From Streptomyces sp. NBC_01431 (lineage in GTDB: Bacteria; Actinomycetota; Actinomycetes; Streptomycetales; Streptomycetaceae): 64,000 nucleotides of DNA. The translations under genes and the position numbers were made by a program. The DNA lies in contig NZ_CP109496.1 in assembly GCF_036231355.1 (NCBI RefSeq), forward strand, positions 5,828,001 through 5,892,000, given 5' to 3'. Below are positions 1-8,552 of the stretch, piece after piece (position 1 is the stretch's first letter; each line of letters opens with the position of its first letter). The notes under the pieces were generated by a model. That model made no database searches and was not told the DNA's origin. It saw only the letters and a program-made list of their open reading frames with translations.

Positions 1-781
1 ACCGCTCCAGATGCGGGGTGCGGCCGTCCCCCAGCGCCCCGGTGACCGCGTCCATCAGCGGCTCGGGGCCGCAGCAGTGAACGGCGGCGTCCGCCGGGGA
101 GCCGGCGAGGAAGGCGGCGAGGTCCGGCACTCCCGACTCGTCCTCGGGGACGACCGTGACAGCGGTGCCGCCCAGCTTCCCGATCTCATCGAGGAACGGC
201 ATCGTGGCCCGTGACCGCCCGCAGTACAGCAGCCGCCAGTCGCTTCCGGACGCCTCAACCGCCTGGACCATGGGGAGGATTGGCGTGATTCCGATGCCGC
301 CCGCGATGAACGCGTACGAGGTGGCCGCCGCCAGCGGGAAGCGGTTGCGCGGGCCGCGCACCGACAGCTCGACCGCCTCCTGGAGCTGCTCGTGTACCTC
401 GCGCGAACCGCCCCGGCCGTCCGCGATGAGCCGCGTGGCCACGGTGTACGAGAAGCGGTCGCGGGGGTCGCCGCACAGCGAGTACTGCCGTACCAGGCCG
501 GACGGCAGGATCAGGTCGAGGTGCGCGCCGGGCTCCCACGCGGGCAGCTCGGCGCCGTCCAGGGCCTCCAGGCGCAGCTGTACGACGCCTTCGGCGGGCT
601 CTCTCCGCTCGGTGACGGTCAGCTTCCGCGTCACCGTGGAGCGCCGGGTGCCGCGCCCCGATATGGGCTCCTCCAGGGCGGGCATCGGCCACAGCGGCGA
701 GGCGGCGATGCGGCGGCGCAGCGCGCGCCGGGCCAGCAGCGCGGCCCCGGCGGCCAGGGCGAGGGTGGTGGCGCGTCGCAT
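1..781 (-). CDS. PDR-type flavin/ferredoxin oxidoreductase, C-terminus cut by window edge
   Basis: The frame starts at an ATG one base after the upstream gene's stop and runs off the left edge, so about 260 residues are visible. The N-terminus is a short hydrophobic/arginine-rich stretch. An RxYS flavin-binding motif (RQYSL) lies near residue 98 and a nucleotide-binding GGIGITP motif near 161, followed by CCGPEPL close to the cut. This is the order of phthalate-dioxygenase-reductase-like enzymes, which carry electrons from NAD(P)H through FMN to a C-terminal 2Fe-2S domain. That last domain would lie outside the window. Its coupling to the preceding diiron-like gene suggests it is that protein's reductase (inference). 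Confidence 0.85.
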   Translation of the reverse strand, partial: MRRATTLALAAGAALLARRALRRRIAASPLWPMPALEEPISGRGTRRSTVTRKLTVTERREPAEGVVQLRLEALDGAELPAWEPGAHLDLILPSGLVRQYSLCGDPRDRFSYTVATRLIADGRGGSREVHEQLQEAVELSVRGPRNRFPLAAATSYAFIAGGIGITPILPMVQAVEASGSDWRLLYCGRSRATMPFLDEIGKLGGTAVTVVPEDESGVPDLAAFLAGSPADAAVHCCGPEPLMDAVTGALGDGRTPHLER

Positions 782-782
782 G

Positions 783-1670
783 TCAGCGGCCTCCGTTGGC
801 ACCGGGGGAGGCGGCGAGATAGGCGACGGCCTGGGCCGTGCTGCCCTCCTTGGAGGGGTGGTAGGCGCGGCTGAGGTAGCGGGGGATCGATTTCAGCATG
901 GCGGGGGTGGAGGGCAGCATGCCCGTGCGGCCCGCCCGGTAGAACTGACCCAGGCTCGCCTTGCCTTCCGCCAGCGTCGGGTCGTTCGCCATGAAGAACC
1001 TGGCCCCGCGCTGCCAGAGGAAGGCGAGCGCGGCGAACGCGGTCGCCCAGGTGCGCACCCGGCGCCGGTAGCCGCCGTCGACGTGCATGAACAGCTCGAA
1101 GGCCACCGAGCGGTGCTCGACCTCCTCGGCGCCGTGCCAGCGCAGCAGGTCGAGCATCATCGGGTCGGCGCCGCGCCGGTCGAGCGTCTCGGCGTTGAGG
1201 ATCCAGTTGCCGAGGAACGCCGTGTAGTGCTCGATCGCGGCGATCGTGGCGACCCGCTCCATCAGCCACCACTGCCGCGCCCTGCCCGGCGGCAGCGTCC
1301 GGTCTCCCAGCAGCTTCTCGAAGAGCCAGTCGACCTGCGCGGTGTACGGCGTCGGGTCGAGGCCGAGCTTCTTGAGATGGGGGAGTACGTCGTCGTGCGC
1401 GGCGGAGTGCATGGCCTCCTGGCCGATGAATCCGATGACGTCCTCGCGCAGCCGGTCGGCCGTGATGTACGGCAGGACCTGCTTGTACACGTGCACGAAC
1501 CAGCGCTCACCGGCGGGCAGCAGCAGGTGCAGCACATTGATGGTGTGGCCGGTGAACGGGTCGCCGGGAATCCAATGGAGCGGGGTGTTCTCCCACTCGA
1601 AGGAGACGTTCCGGGCCTTGAGCTCGATGTGCTCCGAGGCCACCGGAGCGAGCTGCGGCGTATTAGACAT
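783..1670 (-). CDS. PF10118-family metal-dependent protein, putative diiron oxygenase
   Basis: The product has 295 residues with an ATG start. It matches the family annotated as 'metal-dependent hydrolase' (PF10118). The sequence shows a ferritin-like diiron ligand pattern: E55, E85-x2-H88, E147 and E183-x2-H186, on predicted helices. Established diiron carboxylate oxygenases and desaturases use this two-times (E, ExxH) arrangement. The next gene, one base downstream, is a PDR-type reductase, so the pair could form a two-component monooxygenase or desaturase (inference). No substrate can be read from the sequence. Hydrolase remains the database name and is not excluded. Confidence 0.8.
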   Translation of the reverse strand: MSNTPQLAPVASEHIELKARNVSFEWENTPLHWIPGDPFTGHTINVLHLLLPAGERWFVHVYKQVLPYITADRLREDVIGFIGQEAMHSAAHDDVLPHLKKLGLDPTPYTAQVDWLFEKLLGDRTLPPGRARQWWLMERVATIAAIEHYTAFLGNWILNAETLDRRGADPMMLDLLRWHGAEEVEHRSVAFELFMHVDGGYRRRVRTWATAFAALAFLWQRGARFFMANDPTLAEGKASLGQFYRAGRTGMLPSTPAMLKSIPRYLSRAYHPSKEGSTAQAVAYLAASPGANGGR

Positions 1671-1734
1671 GGCGTCAATGTACTGACGGGTACGCCGCAG
1701 CGACAGGGGTGTGCGCCGGATTGTTGGCCGGGAC

Positions 1735-3669
1735 TCAGTGCAGGGTGGTGATCGGACTCCCGTCCGCGAGCCGCCCGTTGAGCTCGGCCCGCGCCCCCTC
1801 CCTGGCCCGGACGGCCAGCAGGTTGCCGTGCTCGCTCCCGGTGACCCCGCCGGACAGGGTGACCGAGGACACCTGCTCGCTGCCCGCCGCCAGTACGAAC
1901 CAGGTGCCGCCGCGCGACTTCCACAGCACCCCGGCGAGCACCCGCGTCTCGCGCACCCCGCAGGCCGGGGAGTTCTCGGCGCGGGCCGCGATCGCGCCCG
2001 GCGACAGCTTCGTGGCGGGGGCCTGGAACTGGGCGAACACCCGGCTGCCCGCGCCCCGCCAGGTCTCGGCCCGGGTACAGATCCAGTCGGCGGTGCCATT
2101 GCTCTCGGGCAGCGCCTGCTGGGCGAACCGCCAGTCGTTGACCGTGCGCACCCCGTGCGAGCGGACGGTGGGCAGCAGACAGGCGGTCCGCGCCCAGCCC
2201 TCGCGCGCCGAACGGTCGCCGACGTCACGGGTGTCGGAGGGCGGGCCCCAGGTCAGCCGGGCCGGTGCCAGCTCGCCCAGGTCGCTGAAGAGCCGCACCC
2301 CGCTGTCGTCGCGGAACTCCAGCGCCTCCCACGACGTACAGGTCCGCGCCTGCGCGGGCGAGACGACCGGCTCGGTCACCCCGTCCCGGTCCCGGTGCAA
2401 CGGGCGCGCGTCGGCCTGCGGGGTGAGCAGATCGCGTACCGATGCCTGGCGCACCCAGGGCGCGGTGAGGTACCGGACGTTGCCGTCGGTCCGCCCCACC
2501 ACCAGCGCGCTCGCGGAGGCGGCGTCGGCGGCGTCGATCCGGGCGAAGTCCAGGGCCGCGCCGGACGTCCCGTCGCGCGGCTCGGCGTAGCGGGCCACCC
2601 GCAGCCCGTCGTAGAGGAGCACCACCCTGGCCCGGTCGACGTTCCCCGCGAACAGCAACTGCGGCGGCCCCATGGGCGGGCCCGATGGGGTGCCCGGCGT
2701 GGCCGACACCTGCACGGACTCGCCCGGCCGCGCCCAGACGGCGAGCGCCCGCCTCAACAGCGCCGAGTCGCCGACGAGAGCGCCCCGGGCCGGCCACACG
2801 GAGAAGTCCGTACGCGCCGCACGCGACCAGGCGGTGGGCTCGACCCGCAGCAGCCGGCCGGGGTCCAGTGCCGCCTGGGCGGCGGGGTTCTGCGCGTACG
2901 GCGGCGCGGCGGCGCCGTCGGGCTCCCAGCCGTCGCCCGGCAGGCCGATCAGCGCCCCGCACACCACGAGCGCCGCGACGGCGGCCAGTGCGGCCCGGCC
3001 GTGCTGGCGGCGGCGCATCAGATCGGTGGGCCGAGCCTGGAGCGAGCAGGCGTCGAACTCGGCGGATTCGAGCAGTCCCGCCTGGCTCTCGACACCGTCG
3101 GCCTCGTGGAGCGCCTGCCGTGCCCCGGCGACCCCCGCGGCGTTCAGCTCCGCACACACCTCGTCGTCGCCGAGCCGCTCCAGAGCGCGCAGCACATACG
3201 CCGCGCGGGCCGGCCCCGGCAGGGCCGACAGGCGCTGGTCCAGGGCGAGTTCATCGGCGCCGCCCGAGCGGGGGAACAGCCGCAGACCCCAGACCTGCGG
3301 CAGCAGTGGCGGAAACTGCGCCCGCTTGGGCCAGGCCCTGCGCCGCAGCGGGAGCCCGGCCTCCAGGGCCTGCCGCACCACCCGCCGCCGCACGTACACA
3401 TACCCCGGATCGCCACCGCTCCCGGCCCGCCGCGCGCCGGGGATCAGCCCCTCGTCGGCCGCGGCGGCGCGGCGGCGCGGCAGCGAGCGCTGCACGATCG
3501 CGTGCGCGGTGAGTACCCGGCGGTTGCGCCCGAGGGAGGGCGGCAGCACAAGGTAGGCGAGCCGCACCAGCCGCGGATAGTGCTCGACGAGCGCGGCCTC
3601 GGCCTGCTCGACACCGACGGAGGGGGCGGGTGGGATGAGGATGTCCTGCTCTGGGGCCACGTTCAGCAA
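1735..3669 (-). CDS. Membrane protein with degenerate sigma-factor-like N-terminus and large extracytoplasmic domain
   Basis: The product has 644 residues if the TTG at 3669 is used; a GTG at 3660 is equally possible and neither has a clear ribosome site. Residues about 20-200 look like a worn ECF sigma fold: an EHYPRLVRLAYLVLP stretch resembles region 2, and LSALPGPARAAYVLRALERL followed by a 'DDEVCAEL' helix resembles region 4. One membrane segment follows near 225-245 (AALAAVAALVVCGALIGL). The remaining 400 residues would be outside the cell and include several cysteines. I do not recognise the outer domain. The architecture suggests a membrane-tethered regulator or a domesticated relic, but no function can be assigned. 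Confidence 0.75.
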   Translation of the reverse strand: MLNVAPEQDILIPPAPSVGVEQAEAALVEHYPRLVRLAYLVLPPSLGRNRRVLTAHAIVQRSLPRRRAAAADEGLIPGARRAGSGGDPGYVYVRRRVVRQALEAGLPLRRRAWPKRAQFPPLLPQVWGLRLFPRSGGADELALDQRLSALPGPARAAYVLRALERLGDDEVCAELNAAGVAGARQALHEADGVESQAGLLESAEFDACSLQARPTDLMRRRQHGRAALAAVAALVVCGALIGLPGDGWEPDGAAAPPYAQNPAAQAALDPGRLLRVEPTAWSRAARTDFSVWPARGALVGDSALLRRALAVWARPGESVQVSATPGTPSGPPMGPPQLLFAGNVDRARVVLLYDGLRVARYAEPRDGTSGAALDFARIDAADAASASALVVGRTDGNVRYLTAPWVRQASVRDLLTPQADARPLHRDRDGVTEPVVSPAQARTCTSWEALEFRDDSGVRLFSDLGELAPARLTWGPPSDTRDVGDRSAREGWARTACLLPTVRSHGVRTVNDWRFAQQALPESNGTADWICTRAETWRGAGSRVFAQFQAPATKLSPGAIAARAENSPACGVRETRVLAGVLWKSRGGTWFVLAAGSEQVSSVTLSGGVTGSEHGNLLAVRAREGARAELNGRLADGSPITTLH

Positions 3670-3745
3670 AACGAGCGAATGTTGAGATGGTCACCCGGTG
3701 CTCAACTGGCGTACGCACACCGTCAGTTGACAGGACAGACCGAGA

Positions 3746-4540
3746 TCAGGCGACAAGACGGGTGCGCAGGTGGGCCACCGCCTCGTCCGGCACCCCGAGC
3801 CCCTCGCGCACGTACTTCTCCATCGACCCGTACCGCGTCTCGACCTCGTCGAGCGCCGCCGCCAGGTACTCCGGTACGACGCCGATGACGGCGAGCGCGA
3901 TCTCGGGGTCGCCGCCCTGCGCCACGAAGCCCTCGATGAGCGGGCCGAAGGCCTGGCGGACCGCCGGGTTGACCGACAGGTACTCGTGCTCGACGGTCGC
4001 CTCGTCCGCGCCGAGCAGCGTCAGGATCACCGTCGCCGCCCAGCCCGTGCGGTCCTTGCCCGCAGTGCAGTGGAACAGCAGCGGACCGGCGTCCTGTGCC
4101 GCCAGCTCGGTCAGGAGCGCGCGGTAGGCCGAGCGGGCCGAGCCGGAGGAGACCAGCGAACGGTAGGTGTCGGCGAACAGGGCCTGCGCCTTGCCGCCGC
4201 CGAGGTGCTGCTCGGCGGCGATCGGGTCGGACAGGATGTGCTTGAGCTGGGCGGCGGCCGGAGCCCCGGACGCCGAGATCCGGTCGGCGAGCGCGTCGGC
4301 GACGATCAGCCGGGCCCCGGCCGGCACCCGGTCCGGGTAGTCGGCGCGTTCGGCGTCGGTGCGGAAGTCGACGATCCTGCGCAGCCCGAGCGAGGCCACC
4401 GCCGGATCGGCGGCCGCGTCCATACGGTCGAGCTGCCCGGCACGGAAGACCAGGCCGGGCCGGACCGTGCGGCCGCCGGAGAGCGGGGTGGAGCCGAGGT
4501 CGCGCAGGTTGGCGACGGTGGTGGCGGGGATCGCGATCAT
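3746..4540 (-). CDS. Tyrosine/serine protein phosphatase (Y_phosphatase3 family)
   Basis: The product has 264 residues, starting at an ATG preceded by a GGAG-like stretch. The P-loop HCTAGKDRTGW carries the CX5R signature of cysteine phosphatases, with the nucleophilic cysteine and the arginine both present. The N-terminal NLRDLGSTPLSGG...RPGLVFRAGQL and VDFRTDAER motifs are typical of PF13350 phosphatases, a family that includes mycobacterial PtpB and dephosphorylates phosphotyrosine and phosphoinositides. No signal peptide is visible, so it is probably cytosolic. It lies 29 bp downstream of a membrane-protein gene on the same strand and may be co-transcribed with it. Confidence 0.88.
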   Translation of the reverse strand: MIAIPATTVANLRDLGSTPLSGGRTVRPGLVFRAGQLDRMDAAADPAVASLGLRRIVDFRTDAERADYPDRVPAGARLIVADALADRISASGAPAAAQLKHILSDPIAAEQHLGGGKAQALFADTYRSLVSSGSARSAYRALLTELAAQDAGPLLFHCTAGKDRTGWAATVILTLLGADEATVEHEYLSVNPAVRQAFGPLIEGFVAQGGDPEIALAVIGVVPEYLAAALDEVETRYGSMEKYVREGLGVPDEAVAHLRTRLVA

Positions 4541-4569
4541 GTGCGGGCGGCTCCTGAGCGGGGTGAAAT

Positions 4570-5151
4570 CTACCGGTTTCGAACCGAACGGTAGTCCACG
4601 GCCGCCGACACCCCGAGGCCGAGCCCCAGCGCCGTGAAATGTCCCGCGTCCGTGAAGGTGCGGCCGGGCCGCAGCAGGGGGCGGGCGGCCAGGGCGAGCA
4701 ACCCGAGCCGGGCGCAGCCCCGCACCGGGCCGCGCGGCAGGGCCGAGGTCAGCGCGCCCAGGACCGCGTAGAAGCCGTAACTGGTGCCGACGTCCAGGGC
4801 CGAGCGGGTCGCGGCCGACGGGCGGCCCGCGCGCAGGGCGCCGTACACCAGGAGCGTCGCGCCGGCGTGGCCGAACAGGAACACCCCGGCCGCCCACCAG
4901 GCCCCGTGCGCGTACTCCGCGTAGCCGAGCACGGCCAGCAGGAGCAGCGCGTAGGGCAGCTCCATCGGCGACTCGACGAGCAGCGCGCTGGTGGCCAGCG
5001 TCGAGTACCGGCCGGCGGCGAGGTTGTCGACGTTGGTGGAGCACGAGCGCAGCAGGTCCTGGCGGGCCCGGTCACCGAGCAGGCGCCGGGTCGCGTACGC
5101 GATGAGCTGTACACCGCCGACGTACGACGGCGCGAGGGTGGGGACACGCAT
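4570..5151 (-). CDS. Rhomboid-like integral membrane protein
   Basis: The product has 193 residues from the ATG at 5151; an ATG six codons upstream is possible, and neither start has a strong ribosome site. Several hydrophobic segments are visible (for example PYALLLLAVLGYAEYAHGAWWAAGVFLFGHAGATLLVYGAL), with GTSYGFYAVLGAL and a final TALGLGLGVSAAVDY. The pattern, including FGHAGATLLVYG, resembles rhomboid-like proteins of actinobacteria. The catalytic GxSG serine of true rhomboid proteases is not evident, so protease activity is doubtful. Confidence 0.7.
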   Translation of the reverse strand: MRVPTLAPSYVGGVQLIAYATRRLLGDRARQDLLRSCSTNVDNLAAGRYSTLATSALLVESPMELPYALLLLAVLGYAEYAHGAWWAAGVFLFGHAGATLLVYGALRAGRPSAATRSALDVGTSYGFYAVLGALTSALPRGPVRGCARLGLLALAARPLLRPGRTFTDAGHFTALGLGLGVSAAVDYRSVRNR

Positions 5152-5249
5152 GAGTCCATGATCGGGCATCGGTGGTCCGTTCGCTCGGGCGACCCGGGTA
5201 AATCTCCAAGTCGCTTTATTTACAAGGGAGTTGAGGGCACGATGGGGCG

Positions 5250-5657
5250 ATGCGAAACGATGCGCGAGTGATCAGGGTGACGCGAGTGGTGCTCGCCGGT
5301 GCGGCCGTCGTGGCCCTGGTGGGCGGCTGCGGCGGTTCGTCGCCGCACCCCCCGGCGACCGCGAGCGGAACGCTGGAGCAGCTGGCCGCGCGGGCCGCGT
5401 GCAAGCCCGTCGTCTCGACCGACTCGGCCGAACTGCGCCAGGCCAACTGCACGACGAAGGACGGCCGTTATGTGCTGGCCACCTTCGCGACCGACCGCGG
5501 TCAGCGGGAGTGGATCAATGAGGCGGAGGACTACGGGGGTGTCTATCTGGTTGGCCGCAAGTGGGTGGCGGTCGGCGAGCAGCCGGTGGTGACGGCACTG
5601 CACGGCCGACTCGGCGGCAGTGTCGAGACCGGGACCATGCATTCCGGACACCACTGA
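5250..5657 (+). CDS. Small secreted lipoprotein, function unknown
   Basis: The product has 135 residues. The N-terminus has basic residues, a hydrophobic run (VVLAGAAVVALVGGC) and a lipobox VGGC with cysteine near residue 27, so it should be lipid-anchored on the outer face of the membrane. Two further cysteines (AACKP and ANCTT) could form a disulfide. The remainder reads like a small folded domain ending in HSGHH. It is divergent from the rhomboid-like gene and convergent with the DUF1996 gene. No function can be assigned. Confidence 0.75.
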   Translation: MRNDARVIRVTRVVLAGAAVVALVGGCGGSSPHPPATASGTLEQLAARAACKPVVSTDSAELRQANCTTKDGRYVLATFATDRGQREWINEAEDYGGVYLVGRKWVAVGEQPVVTALHGRLGGSVETGTMHSGHH

Positions 5658-5689
5658 CCGAGTCGGCCGCGCAGCGGCAGTTGCCTCCT

Positions 5690-5720
5690 GGGGGCGCCGG
5701 CGATCGAGGCCGGCGCCCCC
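5690..5720. terminator. Bidirectional hairpin terminator
   Basis: Perfect 12-bp inverted repeat (GGGGGCGCCGGC and its complement) with a 7-base loop, between the convergent lipoprotein and DUF1996 genes. There is no T-tract, which is usual for Streptomyces terminators. Confidence 0.75.
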
Positions 5721-5739
5721 CTCGCGCTCGACGCGCGGA

Positions 5740-7215
5740 TCAGGCGCAGGAGCGCCCCGTATTGATACAGTTCACCGCCTTCCCCATCAGCTGATCGCTG
5801 AAGACATCGATGAAGTCACCGTGGTCGGTGACGGGCTTGTGGAGTTGCTCGGGGAACGAGTCCACGGCGAAGGCGCCGGCCTTGGCGGGCAGGTTGTAGA
5901 CGATGCGCTGCACGAGCTGCGGAATCGCCTTGAATCCGGCGGGACAGGCGCCCTGTTGGTCGGCGAACGCCACATGGGTGCGGTGATTGGCGCTGTCGGT
6001 GTTCTTTCCGTCCCAGCAGCTCTGGAACTTGAACGTACGGACCACCTGGCTGCCCTGGGGGCAGAGCGGGTACTTGTCCTTGAGCTGGCGGTTCTCGAAT
6101 CCGGTGCAGCTCCAGGAGGCATTGGCGTTCGCATTGCCATTGGTGAAGGCCTTGGCATCGCCGGTGATGATCCGCAGGAATCGGGGCATCGCGGTGACCT
6201 TGCTCACCGGACTTCCGTCCAGAGCGATGGTCACCTGGGCCGGAGTCTGAATCTTTCCGAGGTTCTTGTCCTTGCCGCCGCCGGCCGCGTTCGCATCCGT
6301 GTCGTTCCCGTTGTTGAGAATGCGTACGACGGGCCAGTAATAGGTCGACTTGTCGCCTTGATTGCGACAACTCGTGCCGCCGTTGGCCAGGTCGTTGTCG
6401 CTGGAAAAGGCATCAGTCGCCTGATTCCCGACGTAATCGTGCATGTGATGGGCGCCATTGCTCACGCCCGGAGCGACGATGACGTTGTCGGGGTTGCGTT
6501 TGCCGTTCTGGTTGCGGCCGCAGTCGCTGGTGAAGGTGCCGGTGGAGGCGCCGCGCCGGGGGGCGGGGGTGCTGACGTTCGGCCGCACCGAGCGGATGTC
6601 GACGAAGTCGGCGCGGACCGGACCGGAGGCGTTGTTCTGAGCGGCGGCGACGGCGTTCTGATCGCCGCTCTGGCCGTTGTTCTGGCCGTCGCCCTGAACT
6701 CCGCTCTGCTGGTCGGCCCCGCTGCCCTGGTCGGCGACGTCGGCGGCCCGCATGGTGCAGACGGCCAGGCCCTTGTCCTTGAGGTCCGCCTGACCCGTGT
6801 CGTTCGCGATCTTCCCGATGGAATCGGCCCGTTGCTGTTTCAGCGGGGCGAGCACCATCGTGTCCGCGAGAGCGGGATCGCGCTGGATGCGGTCCTTGTT
6901 GTCGGCGAACTTCGTATACGCGTCGGTGATCTGCGTATCAAGGACGGCGAGCTGGCGGTCGACCCGGGATTTCGCCGCATCGGGCACGGTGGAGAGGGAA
7001 TTGCCCACATCGGGGCAGTCGATGGTCGACAACATCCGCATCTGCCCCATGCCCTGCGCGGCCGGATCGGACCGCCCCGTATCGCCTTCACTGGCGGAGG
7101 CGTAGACATTGACCGCGGCGAGCCCGCCTCCGCCCAGAATGAGTGCGGCGGCGGCGAGCACCATCCGACGGGGGAGTGTCGTCCGTTTTCGTGGAGAGCG
7201 TGCTGAGCGTCCCAT
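5740..7215 (-). CDS. Secreted DUF1996 domain protein
   Basis: The product has 491 residues from an ATG with AAGGAG five bases upstream. A basic N-terminus and a hydrophobic segment (residues about 17-36) look like a signal peptide or anchor. Residues about 40-155 are a helical region with two cysteines. A Q/N/G-rich linker follows (about 160-190), then a DUF1996-like domain with HHMHDYVGN, TSCRNQGDKSTYYWPV and several SxC and CP motifs to the end. DUF1996 proteins are secreted and found in actinomycetes and fungi; no enzymatic activity is established. The conserved histidines and even number of cysteines fit an extracellular, disulfide-stabilised domain. Confidence 0.85.
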   Translation of the reverse strand: MGRSARSPRKRTTLPRRMVLAAAALILGGGGLAAVNVYASASEGDTGRSDPAAQGMGQMRMLSTIDCPDVGNSLSTVPDAAKSRVDRQLAVLDTQITDAYTKFADNKDRIQRDPALADTMVLAPLKQQRADSIGKIANDTGQADLKDKGLAVCTMRAADVADQGSGADQQSGVQGDGQNNGQSGDQNAVAAAQNNASGPVRADFVDIRSVRPNVSTPAPRRGASTGTFTSDCGRNQNGKRNPDNVIVAPGVSNGAHHMHDYVGNQATDAFSSDNDLANGGTSCRNQGDKSTYYWPVVRILNNGNDTDANAAGGGKDKNLGKIQTPAQVTIALDGSPVSKVTAMPRFLRIITGDAKAFTNGNANANASWSCTGFENRQLKDKYPLCPQGSQVVRTFKFQSCWDGKNTDSANHRTHVAFADQQGACPAGFKAIPQLVQRIVYNLPAKAGAFAVDSFPEQLHKPVTDHGDFIDVFSDQLMGKAVNCINTGRSCA

Positions 7216-7236
7216 GGAACTCCTTCGCTTGAAGCG

Positions 7237-7263
7237 CGCCCTTCCATACGGATGGGAAGGGCG
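7237..7263 (-). terminator. Hairpin terminator after the rRNA methyltransferase gene
   Basis: A perfect 9-bp stem (CGCCCTTCC paired with GGAAGGGCG) with a 9-base loop lies about 50 bases past the methyltransferase stop and 22 bases before the DUF1996 start. It could also act as a leader hairpin for DUF1996. Confidence 0.55.
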
Positions 7264-7314
7264 GGGCGTTCAACGGCTCAGGAGACACACGGGAGTTGGG
7301 GCCGCACCCGGCGG

Positions 7315-8460
7315 CTAACGGGTCTGCTTCACCGCGCGCAGCACCACGAACTTCGGGTCCGATGCCACCACTTCACAACTGCCGAACATGCGGCGGAGCT
7401 TTTCGTGATAACCGAGGTGGCGGTTGCCGACCACCCACAGTTCGCCACCGTCGCGCAGCGCCGTGCGGGCGTCCAGGAACATGCGCGAGGAGGTGCGGTC
7501 CGTGGTCGTCTGGTGGGTGTGGAACGGCGGATTGTTCAGGACCAGATCGGCCGTGCCGGGCGGAAACTCGGCCAGGCCGTCACCGAGGTGGAAATCGGCC
7601 TGCCGGGCGGACCCCGCGCACATGCGGAACGTGGCCTCCGCCGACGCCATCGCCGGATGCGACTCGTCCACGAAGGTGACGCGCGCCTCGGGATTGGCGA
7701 GCGCCGCCGCCGTACCCACGATGCCGTTGCCGCAGCCCAGGTCCACCACGTGCTCCGGCCCCGTGCGCTCGGGCAGGTGCTGGAGCAGGAAGCGGGTGCC
7801 GATGTCGAGGCGGTCGGCGCAGAACACCCCGGCGTGGTTGGTCGTGGCGAGACCGGAGGCGGGCCCGATCCCCAGCTCCAGGGAGTACGTCAGTGGCCAG
7901 GGGTTCGCGGGCCGCACCAGGTCCGGCTCGGGGGTGGTGAAGATCAGCCGGGCCTTCTTCTCGGCGAGGGAGGTCTTCGTCGGGCCGAGGATCCGCTCGA
8001 ACAGGGTCAGCGTGGAGGTGTGGATCTCCTTGACCATGCCGGTGCCGACGACGACCGTGCCCGCGTGCACCGAGGGGGCGATCCGGTGCAGCTGGTCCTC
8101 CAGGAGGCCGAGGCTCTTGGGCACCCGCACCAGGAGCACGTCGACGCGCTCGGGCACCTCGTCCCGCGTCGACAGCAGACGGACGGCGTCCGGCGCGGCA
8201 CCCGCCCGCGCCAGATTGGCCCGGGTCGCCTCCTGGGCCAGGAACGAATCACTGATCTGTACGGGGCCGTGCCCGGCCAGCGCGGTCGCAAGGGCGCCCC
8301 AGCGGTCGCCGATGACGACCACGCTGCCCGAGAGGTCCAGCTTCTCGATGTGCCGCAGCAGATAGTCGTCGGCGGCGTCCCAGGCCCGCAGCGGGTCGCG
8401 GGCGTCTTCGGGGAATCGGGTCAGGTCGTACTCGCCCCAGGGCGTGAGCATGCGGTTCAT
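7315..8460 (-). CDS. Ribosomal RNA guanine-N2 methyltransferase, RlmG/RsmC type
   Basis: The product has 381 residues from an ATG; a second in-frame ATG lies three codons in. The N-terminal half is a methyltransferase-like fold without a SAM motif (for example SGSVVVIGDRWGALATAL). The C-terminal half has the SAM motif VVDLGCGNGIVG and the N2-guanine motif NPPFH. This two-domain arrangement with one dead and one active Rossmann fold is typical of RlmG (23S rRNA m2G1835) and RsmC (16S m2G1207). Length and the order of motifs favour RlmG, but which base is modified cannot be decided from sequence alone. Confidence 0.85.
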   Translation of the reverse strand: MNRMLTPWGEYDLTRFPEDARDPLRAWDAADDYLLRHIEKLDLSGSVVVIGDRWGALATALAGHGPVQISDSFLAQEATRANLARAGAAPDAVRLLSTRDEVPERVDVLLVRVPKSLGLLEDQLHRIAPSVHAGTVVVGTGMVKEIHTSTLTLFERILGPTKTSLAEKKARLIFTTPEPDLVRPANPWPLTYSLELGIGPASGLATTNHAGVFCADRLDIGTRFLLQHLPERTGPEHVVDLGCGNGIVGTAAALANPEARVTFVDESHPAMASAEATFRMCAGSARQADFHLGDGLAEFPPGTADLVLNNPPFHTHQTTTDRTSSRMFLDARTALRDGGELWVVGNRHLGYHEKLRRMFGSCEVVASDPKFVVLRAVKQTR

Positions 8461-8491
8461 TGTTCGCCAGGCTAACCCGAAACGGCCGCGG

Positions 8492-8528
8492 CGCCCCGCC
8501 GCGCTGCCCGGCCGGGTGCCGCGGGGCG
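8492..8528 (-). terminator. GC-rich hairpin after the response regulator gene
   Basis: An 8-bp perfect stem (CGCCCCGC with GCGGGGCG) encloses a loop that itself contains CCCGGCCGGG. It sits between the response-regulator stop and the methyltransferase start. Confidence 0.4.
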
Positions 8529-8552
8529 GCGCCCGGCACCCAAGGCGCCGCC

